Origin: Ktedonobacteraceae bacterium
GTDB taxonomy: Bacteria > Chloroflexota > Ktedonobacteria > Ktedonobacterales > Ktedonobacteraceae
Length of the DNA stretch: 64,000 nucleotides
Assembly: GCA_035653615.1 (NCBI GenBank)
Contig: DASRBN010000044.1
Span: 154,170-218,169, forward strand
Direction of reading: 5' to 3'
Position numbers and translations under genes: made by a program. The notes under the pieces were generated by a model. The model saw only the letters and a list, made by a program, of their open reading frames with translations, searched no databases and had not been told where the DNA came from. Shown piece by piece: positions 45,963 to 54,959 of the stretch. The number at the start of each line of letters is the position of its first letter. Positions within the stretch are counted from its first letter, which is position 1.

Positions 45963-46559
45963 TTGAAAAGCACAACACAGGGAAACACTACACAGAAAAA
46001 TACTTCACAAAAACACTCGTCACACGTGGCACGCGAGATAATTGAAACCATCGCACTGACGCTCTTCATCTTCATTGTCATTCACTTCACTGTGCAGAAC
46101 TACCTTGTCGATGGCATCAGCATGCAACCCGGTCTGCAAAATGGTGAATACGTACTCGTCAATAAAGTCGCTTACCTCTTCCATTCTCCTGAACGCGGAG
46201 ATGTGATTGTCTTTGAATGGCCGCGCGATACGACGAAAAATCTTATTAAACGCGTTATCGGCCTGCCAGGTGATACACTGGTACTGACCGGCAAGACCGT
46301 CACGGTGGATGGGGTCACGCTGAAGGAACCATACATCAGCGCGCCCGTTAACTTCATCGGCGAAACGGTGCATGTTCCGGCTAATGAATATTTCGTCATG
46401 GGCGATAATCGCCCTGCAAGCGATGATTCGCGTGATTGGGGTCTATTGCCCAGGGATGATATCATCGGTAAAGCCGTCATGGTTTACTGGCCGAGCAACC
46501 ATTGGCAGCTTATCAACACCTATTCGTCGGTTTATGCTCAAATCAAACCCGGCTCGTGA
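45963..46559 (+). CDS. lepB: signal peptidase I
   Basis: 198 residues from the TTG at 45963. One membrane helix (about 25-48), catalytic Ser in DGISMQPGL and Lys in NLIKRVIGLPGD, then box D VHVPANEYFVMGDNRPASDDSRDWG (in parts). It cuts leader peptides of exported proteins at the outer face. The start is a choice: an in-frame ATG lies at 45888, but a TATAAT sequence at 45912-45917 falls inside that extension and an AGAGGAT site precedes the TTG. It is followed by a membrane-protein gene 17 bases downstream, probably co-transcribed. Confidence 0.92.
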   Translation: MKSTTQGNTTQKNTSQKHSSHVAREIIETIALTLFIFIVIHFTVQNYLVDGISMQPGLQNGEYVLVNKVAYLFHSPERGDVIVFEWPRDTTKNLIKRVIGLPGDTLVLTGKTVTVDGVTLKEPYISAPVNFIGETVHVPANEYFVMGDNRPASDDSRDWGLLPRDDIIGKAVMVYWPSNHWQLINTYSSVYAQIKPGS

Positions 46560-46576
46560 CAGAAAGCGAGGACTCC

Positions 46577-47260
46577 ATGGCTCACTCGGATTCGGAATAT
46601 CCCCTGCACCAGCCACAGGGCAGAAAGCGCCGTGAACCATTCGACGCTGAAACAGAGATCGACGACTTTGAATCGGAGCATGGCGCCGGTAGCCCTCGCA
46701 GGTCGCGCTTTCAGACTCACGCGCCCTTTCACCAGCGTAATGCGCCATATACTCCTCAATTGCCCCCGTGGAGGACGCGCAATACGCTGATCATTGGCTT
46801 CATCACCGGCATTATCGTCGCTCTACAGGGCATCATCGTGACCCTTCTCAACGCACCCATTTACAACAGCGTAAAACACGTGCCTCAAGGCCAGATGACC
46901 TTGAACCAGCTCGGAACGCTCGTTGGCCTCTTTTGCCTGACATCGTTCATCAGCCTGCTGTTCTACTTTATCGCGGGCTTCATTACGGGCAAAGTCGCGG
47001 TTGATCGCAGGCTGGGCTTTCTGGCCGGTTTTCTGGCCGGCATCGTCGCCTCTGTCATCAACTATCTTATCCACCAGGTTCCTCAATATCCCGATGCCAC
47101 TACGCCCGGCTTTAATGGCGGAGCGGGCGGTATCGTGAGCGGGTTCTTAGGCGCTCTGGTCTTGCTGGCAGTAACGGCCCTGGTAGCGGCAGCTGTAAGC
47201 TACCTGGGGGCAAGGATCGCCTCGCGCAATCACGAATTTTATACCGGCTACGAAGAGTGA
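46577..47260 (+). CDS. four-helix membrane protein of unknown function
   Basis: 227 residues. A charged cytoplasmic N-terminus (about 1-68; acidic then Arg/His-rich) is followed by four membrane helices (about 72-95, 112-135, 140-165, 190-215) with glycine-rich loops. No family recognised. The gene follows lepB at 17 bases and has its own GCGAGGA site. Its stop lies one base from the end of the convergent SnoaL-like gene, with no room for a terminator. A role in envelope assembly is only suggested by the neighbour. Confidence 0.75.
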   Translation: MAHSDSEYPLHQPQGRKRREPFDAETEIDDFESEHGAGSPRRSRFQTHAPFHQRNAPYTPQLPPWRTRNTLIIGFITGIIVALQGIIVTLLNAPIYNSVKHVPQGQMTLNQLGTLVGLFCLTSFISLLFYFIAGFITGKVAVDRRLGFLAGFLAGIVASVINYLIHQVPQYPDATTPGFNGGAGGIVSGFLGALVLLAVTALVAAAVSYLGARIASRNHEFYTGYEE

Positions 47261-47261
47261 G

Positions 47262-47822
47262 CTAACCGGCGTCTTTATCCGTCATCGTATCCGCCTCTCT
47301 CCATGGGGGCGATTCGCCATGTGCCTCCATCTCCTGCTCGCGCTCGTCGCGGGCAACCTCGTAGATCACTCCAACCTGGGGTGAGGGCAGCAATTCGGTA
47401 TCGATCTGCTGGAGCAGGCCGTTCAGACCGCCTCCCGGCAGCGGCTCGACCTGCATCCGTGCTACCTTCCCATCCCTCACTGTGAAGCGCGTGCGCGTTT
47501 GCGGCAGCTCGACAGATATGCCCGTGTATGGAACAAGTGGCACGCCAAACATAGGCAGGCTCAGCGTCTGTGTATGCGTCCCCGATATCTGTATGAAGGC
47601 ATCCACTATGCCATCTTCCTCACGCGTGTCGCTCAGATTGAAGGTATAATCGGGCATCGCGGCATGCAGCTCGCTTTGGAGGGCCAGAAATTCGCCCTTA
47701 TCCAGTGCCTGTGGCGTCCAGCCCTCGAACACAAAATCGTCCATCATATATTGCGCTGCCATATCCATATCGCCGGATTGCAGGGCCGTGATAAATGTCT
47801 GTACTATCTCTGTGGCGTTCAA
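47262..47822 (-). CDS. SnoaL-like (NTF2-fold) protein
   Basis: 186 residues. The first 130 residues fit the NTF2/SnoaL fold: helix with EIVQTFITALQSGDMDMAAQ, then DDFVFEGW, FLALQSELHAAMPDYTFNL and a strand with DAFIQISGTHTQTLSLP. Such domains serve as small-molecule isomerases, cyclases or binding proteins. The C-terminal 50 residues are charged and variable. The start is a TTG at 47822 with AAGGAGG 8 bases upstream. It lies in line with the cupin and FAH genes, so it is probably the last gene of a small catabolic operon. Confidence 0.75.
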   Translation of the reverse strand: MNATEIVQTFITALQSGDMDMAAQYMMDDFVFEGWTPQALDKGEFLALQSELHAAMPDYTFNLSDTREEDGIVDAFIQISGTHTQTLSLPMFGVPLVPYTGISVELPQTRTRFTVRDGKVARMQVEPLPGGGLNGLLQQIDTELLPSPQVGVIYEVARDEREQEMEAHGESPPWREADTMTDKDAG

Positions 47823-47890
47823 TACAATATCCTCCTTACTATCTGACCATTACCATGTACACGAATAAGGACAGAGAAGGAGAGGCATCA

Positions 47891-48244
47891 TCACTCTTCC
47901 TCAATATTTTCGTTCTCCGGTGCCAGCGTATATTCCGCCGGCGCGAAGAAGACCAGGATCATCAAATCCTCGGTGATCGAGTGAAAGCGATGTTCGACGT
48001 TCGCGCCCACGAAGACTATTGTACCCGGCTCCACAGCTCGATTCTCCTCGCCTACCTGGATGGCGCCGCGCCCGCTGACGATATAGTAGACTTCATCTTC
48101 TGTATGTGGCTCTTGCAAATCGATTCCACCAGCGGAGAGCTTGTACAGCCCCATACTGAGGGCAGGAACGCGCAAAAATTCCAGGTACGCGTCAATCGAT
48201 TGACCGTGTTGATGAACCAGTTCGGAGAGTTCAAAAGCGTCCAT
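47891..48244 (-). CDS. small cupin protein
   Basis: 117 residues, one cupin barrel. Motif 1 is HTEDEVYYIVSGRGAIQVGE, with the usual second His of H-x-H replaced (HTED); motif 2 is NVEHRFHSI with His. The metal site is thus partly kept. Many such proteins are dioxygenases or sugar or acid isomerases. The acidic end (ENENIEEE) is disordered. TGAGGAAA site. It starts 5 bases after the FAH-gene stop, so the two are co-translated; a longer frame upstream lies inside the FAH gene. Confidence 0.85.
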   Translation of the reverse strand: MDAFELSELVHQHGQSIDAYLEFLRVPALSMGLYKLSAGGIDLQEPHTEDEVYYIVSGRGAIQVGEENRAVEPGTIVFVGANVEHRFHSITEDLMILVFFAPAEYTLAPENENIEEE

Positions 48245-48249
48245 ATTGT

Positions 48250-49188
48250 TTATTTCCTCACAACTCTGTTTCGCAGTGTGCCAATGCCATCGATCTCGGT
48301 TTCTACCACATCGCCATCGTGTAGATACTCGGGTGGGTTGCGCGCAAAGCCTACGCCGCTGGGCGTGCCGGTGGCAATGATATCGCCCGGCTCCAGCGTC
48401 ATGCCCAGCGAGAGATCGGCAATGATCCTGCTCACGGTAAAGATCATCTGGTTGGTATTGCCGTCCTGCCTGGTCACGCCATTGACGCGCAGGCAAAGAT
48501 GCACTTCCTGCGGGTCAGGAATCTCATCGGCGGTCACGACCCATGGCCCCATCGGGCAGTAGCCATCAATGCTTTTGCCCTTGAAAAATTGCTTGTGGCG
48601 CGATTGCAGGTCGCGAGCGGTGACATCATTCAGAACGGTATAGCCAAAGACGTGCGAGAGAGCATCCTCCTCGCGAATATTCTTGCCGCCCTTGCCAATA
48701 ATCACCGCCAGTTCGGCTTCCCAGTCGATCTGCTCCGAGACCGCCGGGTCGATCACGATGTCGCCGTATGGCGCATTGACCGTGGTCGGAGCCTTGGTGA
48801 AGATCACAGGATATTCCGGCAAGCTGGCATCCTGGCCGCGTATGGCCGCCGTCTCCCGCCGGTGTTCGGCATAATTCCAACCCAGGCACATGATATTCCT
48901 GCGCGGGCGCGGAATAGGGGCCGCAAGTTGCACATTGCTCAAATCGTGCGCGGCCCCAATATCGATGAACGTTTTGACCTCGCTAAAGCGCCGGTTGCCG
49001 GCTTTCTCCAGGATCGCGTGCAGGCTCTGCATTCCTTGCTCATAATGATCGAGCAAGTCAAGCATGTGTTCGTATGGAGCCACATTCAGCGCCCGTGCCG
49101 CCAGGTCAACATCGACGATTTCATTGTCCTTCACGATGCCCAGGCGCACCTGCGGAATATCGCTCGTAGAAAAGCTTGCCAGTCTCAT
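48250..49188 (-). CDS. fumarylacetoacetate hydrolase family protein
   Basis: 312 residues. The C-terminal FAH domain (about 95-312) has the metal-binding glutamates and aspartate in DWEAELAVIIGKGGKN and the GYTVLNDVTARDLQ region, FDGYCPMGP-like SIDGYCPMGPWVVT and IIATGTPSGVGFARNPP. Family members cleave or hydrate 2-keto acids in aromatic and sugar-acid breakdown (ureidoglycolate lyase, 2-keto-4-pentenoate hydratase and similar). The short N-terminal domain is typical of the YisK/Ycg type. AAGGAGG site. First gene of the FAH-cupin-SnoaL operon. Confidence 0.92.
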   Translation of the reverse strand: MRLASFSTSDIPQVRLGIVKDNEIVDVDLAARALNVAPYEHMLDLLDHYEQGMQSLHAILEKAGNRRFSEVKTFIDIGAAHDLSNVQLAAPIPRPRRNIMCLGWNYAEHRRETAAIRGQDASLPEYPVIFTKAPTTVNAPYGDIVIDPAVSEQIDWEAELAVIIGKGGKNIREEDALSHVFGYTVLNDVTARDLQSRHKQFFKGKSIDGYCPMGPWVVTADEIPDPQEVHLCLRVNGVTRQDGNTNQMIFTVSRIIADLSLGMTLEPGDIIATGTPSGVGFARNPPEYLHDGDVVETEIDGIGTLRNRVVRK

Positions 49189-49242
49189 AAAGACCTCCTT
49201 GCTTACAGTAAATAGCCTGGTGATTATTCAGAAGTTGGCCGG

Positions 49243-49264
49243 GATTCTTCGCTGCGCTCAGAAT
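49243..49264. repeat. REP-like element
   Basis: GATTCTTCGCTGCGCTCAGA plus AT, one arm of the dispersed family, upstream of the FAH operon and before the Nudix gene. A looser inverted pair, TGATTATTCAGAAG with CTTCTGGGTAATCA, encloses it. Confidence 0.75.
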
Positions 49265-49403
49265 CCCTGACGCGAAGTAGCCCACAGTCCGCTTACGCAC
49301 TTCTGGGTAATCATCAGAAATAGCTTCTGTTCAGAATTGTTATCTATATGGTACGATAACAGCAAGGTGTATTTCAAAGTCAAACAAGAATGGAGAACAA
49401 TCT

Positions 49404-50216
49404 ATGGCGGTTCAGCCTCGCATAGCCTCGGCGGTAATGGTATTGCGCGACGCGGCAGCAGGAGATGGCATCGAAGTATTTATGGTGCGACGCGTCATCC
49501 AGAGCGATTTTATGCCGGATGTCTACGTGTTCCCCGGTGGTTCCGTACAGCCGGATGATCGCGCTGCCGAGCTTGAGGTAGGTGTCAGCATGCCTGTTGC
49601 GCAATCTCTCGCCGACCCGGAAGGCCATACTATGCCGGGCAGCGGTGTGCGTGCAGCAGCCATCCGCGAATTGTTCGAGGAAGCAGGCGTCCTTCTTGCA
49701 TACAGGGGCGGAAGCATACTGGCATTCAACGATGAAAATATGGCGCGTTTCGAGACATACCGCCAGGCTTTCAATGAGCGTAAGGGCTCGCTGGTAGAGA
49801 TGGCGCGCGCCGAAAACCTGGTGCTGGCAACCGACAGGCTGGGCTATTTCGCGCACTGGATTACTCCCGAGGGTATGCCCAAGCGTTACGATACCTATTT
49901 CTTTGTGACCACCGCACCAGAGGAACAGCAGGCCGCGCATGATCGCCTGGAAACCAGCGAGGGCATCTGGATCGCGCCCTCTGAAGCCCTGGCGCGTTTC
50001 GAGCGCAACGAATTTCCGCTCGTCTTTGCCACCATCCACCAGCTGCGTGACCTCGCCGCATTTTCCAGCGTGAAGCAGGCCCTGGAATCGACAACGACAC
50101 AACACGTCCCCACACGCATGCCGGTACTGATTGAGGAAAATGGGAAAAGAAGGGTCTTCTTGCAAGAGGATGCAAACAATATGTGGGTGGTACCGGAAAA
50201 TATGATAAGAATGTAA
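49404..50216 (+). CDS. Nudix hydrolase, NUDT19-like
   Basis: 270 residues. The Nudix box is split: VYVFPGGSV is followed by about 40 residues before AIRELFEEAGVLL. That insertion is the feature of the NUDT19 type, several of which hydrolyse CoA and acyl-CoA. The metal-binding RE-x2-EE-x-G core is intact. Further family parts: YFAHWITPEGMPKRYDTYFF. No peroxisomal or other targeting is expected; cytoplasmic. Its stop lies 18 bases before the next small gene, so they are probably co-transcribed. Confidence 0.88.
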   Translation: MAVQPRIASAVMVLRDAAAGDGIEVFMVRRVIQSDFMPDVYVFPGGSVQPDDRAAELEVGVSMPVAQSLADPEGHTMPGSGVRAAAIRELFEEAGVLLAYRGGSILAFNDENMARFETYRQAFNERKGSLVEMARAENLVLATDRLGYFAHWITPEGMPKRYDTYFFVTTAPEEQQAAHDRLETSEGIWIAPSEALARFERNEFPLVFATIHQLRDLAAFSSVKQALESTTTQHVPTRMPVLIEENGKRRVFLQEDANNMWVVPENMIRM

Positions 50217-50233
50217 AACAGGAACATAGACCT

Positions 50234-50701
50234 ATGCGAAATGAACTACTGAGCTGGTTTGCGCGGGAAGGGCTGCTCCTGCACGATGTCATAACGTCGG
50301 GAGACGAACCGGAACACGACGAAATCAAAGTAACAGTCAAAGCGCCCATCATCGCTCTGAGCCGTGCCGCGAGCGATTTTCGCGAATGCCCAGATCCCGT
50401 CCTGTTTGGCTACCCCGAATCCAGCCTCGATATGATGACGCTAGAAGATTTCCATGCCTTCGTGTATGAATGGTTCGAGCGCGCGGTGGCGGCAGGCATG
50501 GGCCGCTGCTTCGTCTGTAACAAAGTGCTGGATATGGGAAATGAAAAGCCCTGGGACGCCGTATTTGTGAGCTATGACTGGCATTGCTGGCTGCTGGTAC
50601 ATTTCGATTGCAAGAAATATCTCAATCGTGACCTCAAAGGGCGCAATCCTTTTGAAGTCGCCTTGCAGCCACCCGAATTTTTTGATATGCGATTAACATG
50701 A
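50234..50701 (+). CDS. hypothetical protein with CxxC
   Basis: 155 residues, unknown family. It starts MRNELLSWFAREGLLLHDVI; the middle has MTLEDFHAFVYEWFERAVAA; a CFVCNK pair (about 101-104) and a later HFDCKK could bind zinc with neighbouring His and Cys (WHCW). No signal or membrane segment. It follows the Nudix gene by 17 bases and precedes polX by 37, so an operon is likely, but the role is unknown. Confidence 0.75.
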   Translation: MRNELLSWFAREGLLLHDVITSGDEPEHDEIKVTVKAPIIALSRAASDFRECPDPVLFGYPESSLDMMTLEDFHAFVYEWFERAVAAGMGRCFVCNKVLDMGNEKPWDAVFVSYDWHCWLLVHFDCKKYLNRDLKGRNPFEVALQPPEFFDMRLT

Positions 50702-50738
50702 GGCAGTCCCTGCCCTATGTTTGTAAAAGGCGAAAGAG

Positions 50739-52502
50739 ATGGATAAGAATCAGGTTGCCAATGTATTGGATGAGGTTGGCACGCTGCTGGAATTAAAGGA
50801 AGGAACCAGCCCGTTCGAGGTACGCGCTTACCAGAACGCGGCCCGTTCTGTGAACGCGCTCGACGGTGATATCGAGCAGCTGGTGCGCGAAGGCAAGCTG
50901 AAAGGCGTGCCGGGACTGGGGCCAACGATCATCAAGCGCATCGAAGAGCTGGTCAATACCGGCCATATGGAGATGTATGACGAGCTGGTTGCCACTACAC
51001 CCGCCATCAAGCTCGAAATGATGCGCATTCCGGGCGTAGGGCCGAAGAAGATCAACGCCATCTACACCCAGTTGCACGTCAACAGCATCGCCGAGCTGGA
51101 GCAGGCGTGCAAAGAGGGGAAGGTGGCCGCGCTGCCCGGCTTCGGCAAGAAGACGCAGGACAACATCCTGCAAGGGCTGGCCTTTCTCGCGCAACATTCC
51201 GGTCGTTTCCTCTATCCCGTGGCCGAGGAAGAGGCGGAGCGCATCTACAAGGTGCTAAGGGCCATACCGGAGATTGTGCGCCTGGAGATTGGCGGAAGCC
51301 TGCGCCGCCGCCGCGAGACGATTGGCGATATCGACATGGTGGCAAGCGTGGCCGATGACGCCGGCATTGACGTGCGGCGCAAGATCATGGACGTGTTCAC
51401 CAGCCAGCCCTCGGTCGAAGCGATCACCGGCAAGGGCGACACAAAGTCGAGCGTGGTTCTCAAATCCGGCATCAATATGGACCTGCGCGTCGTCAACGAC
51501 AGCCAGTTCCCCTACACGCTGCACCATTTCACCGGCTCCAAAGAGCATCACATCCCCCTGCGGCGGCGCGCGCTCAGCATGAACATGACCATCAACGATT
51601 ATGGCCTCTTCAAGGGCAAGGAGCCGAACCTGGAGCTTATTCCGTGCAAGGATGAGGCAGATATCTATGCCGCGCTGGGCATGGACTACATCGAACCCGA
51701 GTTGCGCGAAGATATGGGCGAGATCGAGGCTGCTATCCAGCACAAGCTGCCCAGACTGGTGCAGATGAGCGATATTAAGGGCATACTGCACGTGCATTCG
51801 GTCTGGAGCGATGGACAGAATACCATTCGCGAGATGGCCGAGGCATGCATCGCGCGGGGCTTTACCTATCTCGGCATGAGCGACCATAGCAAAGTCGCGG
51901 CCTATGCCGGCGGGCTGAATGAAGATGCCCTGCGCCGCCAGGGCGAGGAGATCGACCGCCTGAACGAAGAATTCGCGGGTCGCATTCATATCCTCAAAGG
52001 GACAGAATGCGATATCCTGCGCGATGGCTCGCTCGATTTTCCCGACGATGTGCTGGCGAGCCTGGATTTTGTCGTCGCCTCCATCCACAGCCAGTTCAAT
52101 CTCTCGCCCGAAGAGCAAACACAGCGCATGCTGCGCGCCATCGCGAACCCCTATGTCGATATCATCGGCCACCCGACCGGACGCATCCTGCTCGGCAGAG
52201 AGGGCTACTCGCTGGATGTAGAGGCGATCATCGATGCCGCCGCCGAACATCACGTCAGCATCGAAATCAACGCCCATCCCTCGCGACTCGACCTGGATTG
52301 GCGCTACCTGCATCGCGCGCGCGACAAGGGCATGAAAATCCCCATCGATCCCGACGCGCACAGCATCGATGGACTGGATGTCTTGAAATACGGCGTGAAT
52401 ATAGCGCGCAAAGGCTGGCTGCGTCCCCAGGATGTACTGAATGCCATGCCGTTGCAGGAACTGCTGGATTATTTCAGGAAGAGAAGAACGGGCCGCAAGT
52501 GA
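50739..52502 (+). CDS. polX: family X DNA polymerase/3'-5' exonuclease PolX
   Basis: 587 residues. N-terminal Pol X (about 1-315): helix-hairpin-helix elements GLGPTIIKRIEELV and IPGVGPKKINAIY, then the nucleotidyl-transfer site GGSLRRRRETIGDIDMV (Asp-x-Asp) with the third Asp in MDLRVV. C-terminal PHP domain (about 340-587): HVHSVWSDG, MSDHSKV, KGTECDI, VVASIHSQF, GHPTGR, IEINAHPSRLDLDW and DPDAHS, the metal ligands of the exonuclease. It fills gaps and trims ends in base-excision and break repair. All catalytic motifs are complete. Confidence 0.96.
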   Translation: MDKNQVANVLDEVGTLLELKEGTSPFEVRAYQNAARSVNALDGDIEQLVREGKLKGVPGLGPTIIKRIEELVNTGHMEMYDELVATTPAIKLEMMRIPGVGPKKINAIYTQLHVNSIAELEQACKEGKVAALPGFGKKTQDNILQGLAFLAQHSGRFLYPVAEEEAERIYKVLRAIPEIVRLEIGGSLRRRRETIGDIDMVASVADDAGIDVRRKIMDVFTSQPSVEAITGKGDTKSSVVLKSGINMDLRVVNDSQFPYTLHHFTGSKEHHIPLRRRALSMNMTINDYGLFKGKEPNLELIPCKDEADIYAALGMDYIEPELREDMGEIEAAIQHKLPRLVQMSDIKGILHVHSVWSDGQNTIREMAEACIARGFTYLGMSDHSKVAAYAGGLNEDALRRQGEEIDRLNEEFAGRIHILKGTECDILRDGSLDFPDDVLASLDFVVASIHSQFNLSPEEQTQRMLRAIANPYVDIIGHPTGRILLGREGYSLDVEAIIDAAAEHHVSIEINAHPSRLDLDWRYLHRARDKGMKIPIDPDAHSIDGLDVLKYGVNIARKGWLRPQDVLNAMPLQELLDYFRKRRTGRK

Positions 52503-52560
52503 GGACTTACTAGTTGAAGCATCTTGATTATGGGATTTCACAAAATAGTTTGGCAAGGGA

Positions 52561-52584
52561 CGCGGGCCGATAAATCGGCCCGCG
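52561..52584. repeat. palindrome, CCGATAAATCGG type
   Basis: Perfect 11-base arms (CGCGGGCCGAT and ATCGGCCCGCG) around AA, after polX. It is the stand-alone form of the core found inside 44514-44618 and, with changes, at 22794. Confidence 0.8.
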
Positions 52585-52613
52585 TGGACCACCGGATGAA
52601 TACATTAAAATTC

Positions 52614-53753
52614 CTAATCAAGATTTTTCCACTGGCTCCCCGTCCATATCCAGGTTTTGGCCTGTCTATTAGCTTTATCTCCTGTCGTTGCCAGGACAAG
52701 GATATACTGGCGAGCAGCATCGTAGGCAGCACTATTGTAGCCGCCGCTGGGAGCGGGCATGGCGGATTGCTCGACCCAGGTAGTACCATTCCAGAGCCAG
52801 GTATCGGACAACTGCGTGCTGGCAGCTTCGCCCCCAAAAAGGACGAGTTGCTGGCTCGCCGCGTCATAAACCATGCAAGCATGGATACGGGCCGGCGGAC
52901 TGCTGGCGGAATGTAGCTGCGTCCAGGTGTGGCCATCCCAGGCCCAGGTATCGTTGAGAGAATTGCCTGCTCCCCCACCAAAGAGAATGACCTGCCCGGT
53001 CGCCGCATCATAGGCCATGCTGGCCCCGAAGCGCGCCGGAGGCGAAGTGGGCGGGTGCAACTGCGTCCAGGTGTGGCCATCCCAGGTCCAGGTATCATTC
53101 AAGGCAGGCGAGAAATGGCCTTGCTGGCTCTCACCGCCAAAGAGCAGCACCTGCCGGTTGGCCGCCTCATAGACCATCGCGGCATCATCGCGTGCGACGG
53201 GTGAGCTGGCGGGGTACAACTGCGTCCAGGTCTGCCCATTCCAGGTCCAGGTATCACCCAGGTCGGTGCCGCTGTCGCTGACACCGCCAAAGAGTAGCAC
53301 GGTGCCGGTCGCCGCATCATAGGCCATGCTGGCACCGTCGCGTGCTGGAGGTGAGGTGGATGGATGTAAGGCAAGCCAGGTCTGGCCATTCCAGGCCCAG
53401 GTATCATTCAGCTTCCCGGCAGGCGCGCCAGTCCCACCAAAGAGCAGGTCCATCCCCATCCCTGGATCATATACCATGCTGCTGGCCTCTCTTGTTGGAG
53501 TAACCTCGGACAAAGAAGGAGTAGGGCTGGCCAGGGTCTTCACTGTTGGCGTGACCGCAGGCGATGATTGGTTTGTTGGAGTGTCCGTGCTGCAAGCAAT
53601 TACCAGGAAAGCCATACCGGGAAGGAGTATGGCTAGAGCAAGCTTTTGCAATAAACGTGTCTGCTTAACGGTATTGCTTTCTTGCCGCTCTATTCGATCA
53701 GCGTTATTTAGTTGGATGCGATTGATACCATATCCAGGTTTGAGCTTGTACAT
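52614..53753 (-). CDS. Kelch-repeat lipoprotein
   Basis: 379 residues. A basic N-terminus (about 1-36), hydrophobic segment and a lipobox-like end (AFLVIACS, Cys about 55), then a Thr/Ser/Pro linker, then six Kelch-type repeats of about 49 residues with the pattern SMAYDAATGTVLLFGG, LNDTWTWNGQTW and SSPPAR. It is an outer-face beta-propeller anchored by lipid; ligand unknown. AGGAG lies before the ATG at 53753. The long N-terminal part before the signal is unusual and a later start is possible. Confidence 0.82.
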   Translation of the reverse strand: MYKLKPGYGINRIQLNNADRIERQESNTVKQTRLLQKLALAILLPGMAFLVIACSTDTPTNQSSPAVTPTVKTLASPTPSLSEVTPTREASSMVYDPGMGMDLLFGGTGAPAGKLNDTWAWNGQTWLALHPSTSPPARDGASMAYDAATGTVLLFGGVSDSGTDLGDTWTWNGQTWTQLYPASSPVARDDAAMVYEAANRQVLLFGGESQQGHFSPALNDTWTWDGHTWTQLHPPTSPPARFGASMAYDAATGQVILFGGGAGNSLNDTWAWDGHTWTQLHSASSPPARIHACMVYDAASQQLVLFGGEAASTQLSDTWLWNGTTWVEQSAMPAPSGGYNSAAYDAARQYILVLATTGDKANRQAKTWIWTGSQWKNLD

Positions 53754-53810
53754 GGGCTTTTGCTCCTATATTTTATTTTTTAAACAGCGCTGGATCAGCA
53801 CAAAAAACTG

Positions 53811-53840
53811 TAGACACCAACATGAGCTTAACTGTATAAT
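53811..53840 (+). promoter_or_regulatory. promoter candidate for the lipoprotein gene at 53895
   Basis: TAGACA (53811-53816), 18 bases, TATAAT (53835-53840), placing the start near 53847 and a leader of about 48 bases. Confidence 0.6.
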
Positions 53841-53894
53841 AATAGAGGTAACTTTGAAAATCAACTTTATAAGACTAATTGAGAAGGATAATAT

Positions 53895-54602
53895 GTGGGC
53901 AATTTACCCATAAGCTCCACTACTATTCGTTTTGTCGGATTACCGGCTCTACTCCTTCTGGCCCTCTCTCTGCTGCTTACAGCATGTGATACCAGCGCCG
54001 TAGGCATAGGCCAAAAAGCAGCGACTCCCACGTTTCAGGAAGTAGATGGCACGCCAAAAGGTCCTGGCTCCGCGAACCTGACCGCCACCGCGCGAGCCAC
54101 ACCCATCGTTACCGTTTGTCCCACGTTTAGCGTCGCACCGGCTTCTACCACCGGATGGAAGCTCTATAGGGATACACGCTTTCCATTCCAGTTTGCCATT
54201 CCCCCAGGCTGGAAGGCTGGCTCATTCAATGGCAGCAGCGCAGATGGTTCGGATACGTACTACGAGGTTGCAGTATTACCGGATGCGAGTACATTTCCTT
54301 TTGAACACGCAAGTGGTGCTCCTGAGGAGTTTGAAATATCAATAGGTCTTACTACCCCTCCATTCAATCCATCAAGTGATCCTACATGGATAGCAGAAAG
54401 AACTCCTATTACCATCAGCGGAACGAAGGCTAATTTATATGATCGAACCTCTCCAGATTGTGGAGAATATGATCGTACCACAGTAGCCGAATTTGGGCAG
54501 CATCAATTTACCTTCTATACGGGAATATATGCTCCTGGAAAGGCGCAGCAGGATATCTCGCTGTTTTTAGGAATATTGCGGAGCTTTAAGTATACAGGAT
54601 AA
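53895..54602 (+). CDS. lipoprotein of unknown function
   Basis: 235 residues from a GTG start (GAGAAGGAT site). Signal peptide with lipobox LLLTACDT (Cys about 31), a Thr/Ala/Pro linker, then a domain from about residue 80: WKLYRDTRFPFQFAIPPGWK resembles the start of PsbP-like or surface proteins with a FxFxIPxxW motif. Two more Cys (in TVCPTF and SPDCGEY) may pair. No nearby gene explains its role; divergent from the Kelch lipoprotein gene. Confidence 0.75.
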   Translation: MGNLPISSTTIRFVGLPALLLLALSLLLTACDTSAVGIGQKAATPTFQEVDGTPKGPGSANLTATARATPIVTVCPTFSVAPASTTGWKLYRDTRFPFQFAIPPGWKAGSFNGSSADGSDTYYEVAVLPDASTFPFEHASGAPEEFEISIGLTTPPFNPSSDPTWIAERTPITISGTKANLYDRTSPDCGEYDRTTVAEFGQHQFTFYTGIYAPGKAQQDISLFLGILRSFKYTG

Positions 54603-54959
54603 TCTGAACTTTTTCTCCGGCGTTTTTTGCGGTGAGGACAAGTGGGGCGGGATTCTTCGCTGCGCTCAGAATGACATGCCCCGGACACAGCCAGCTGTGT
54701 CCGGGGCATGTCATTCTGAGCGCAGCGAAGAATCCTCGCGCACTTTTCAGGCAACGTGGGCTTACCTGATTCTGGAATGGGGAATCAGCAGGAGGAATTA
54801 TGGGTGAGGCAGTATGCCCATGAAGGAGATGACGCCACATGTGCATACTATTCCTCTCCCTATAGTAATACTGTACCATGTTTCATGACTGTATGCCAGA
54901 TTGCTTTATTTTGTACTATGTGTCGCACTTATCCCAACTGTTTGAGCCGGGTCACGCTA
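54603..54959. other. intergenic region with one long palindrome
   Basis: 357 bases between the lipoprotein gene and the convergent APC-permease gene. It holds the 84-base palindrome at 54651-54734. The rest (54735-54959) shows no gene I can support. Confidence 0.6.
54651..54734. repeat. REP-like palindrome, 40-base perfect arms
   Basis: Arms 54651-54690 and 54695-54734 are exact complements with only a 4-base loop. The outer 24 or so bases are the GATTCTTCGC family sequence; the inner part (TGCCCCGGACACAG) is specific to this copy. It lies between convergent genes. Confidence 0.92.

Noticed and set aside
54798..54895. AGGAGGAATT followed by ATG and very short frames (7 and about 22 codons)
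   Set aside because: A good ribosome site, but the frames are tiny with no biased composition and no gene follows on that strand.
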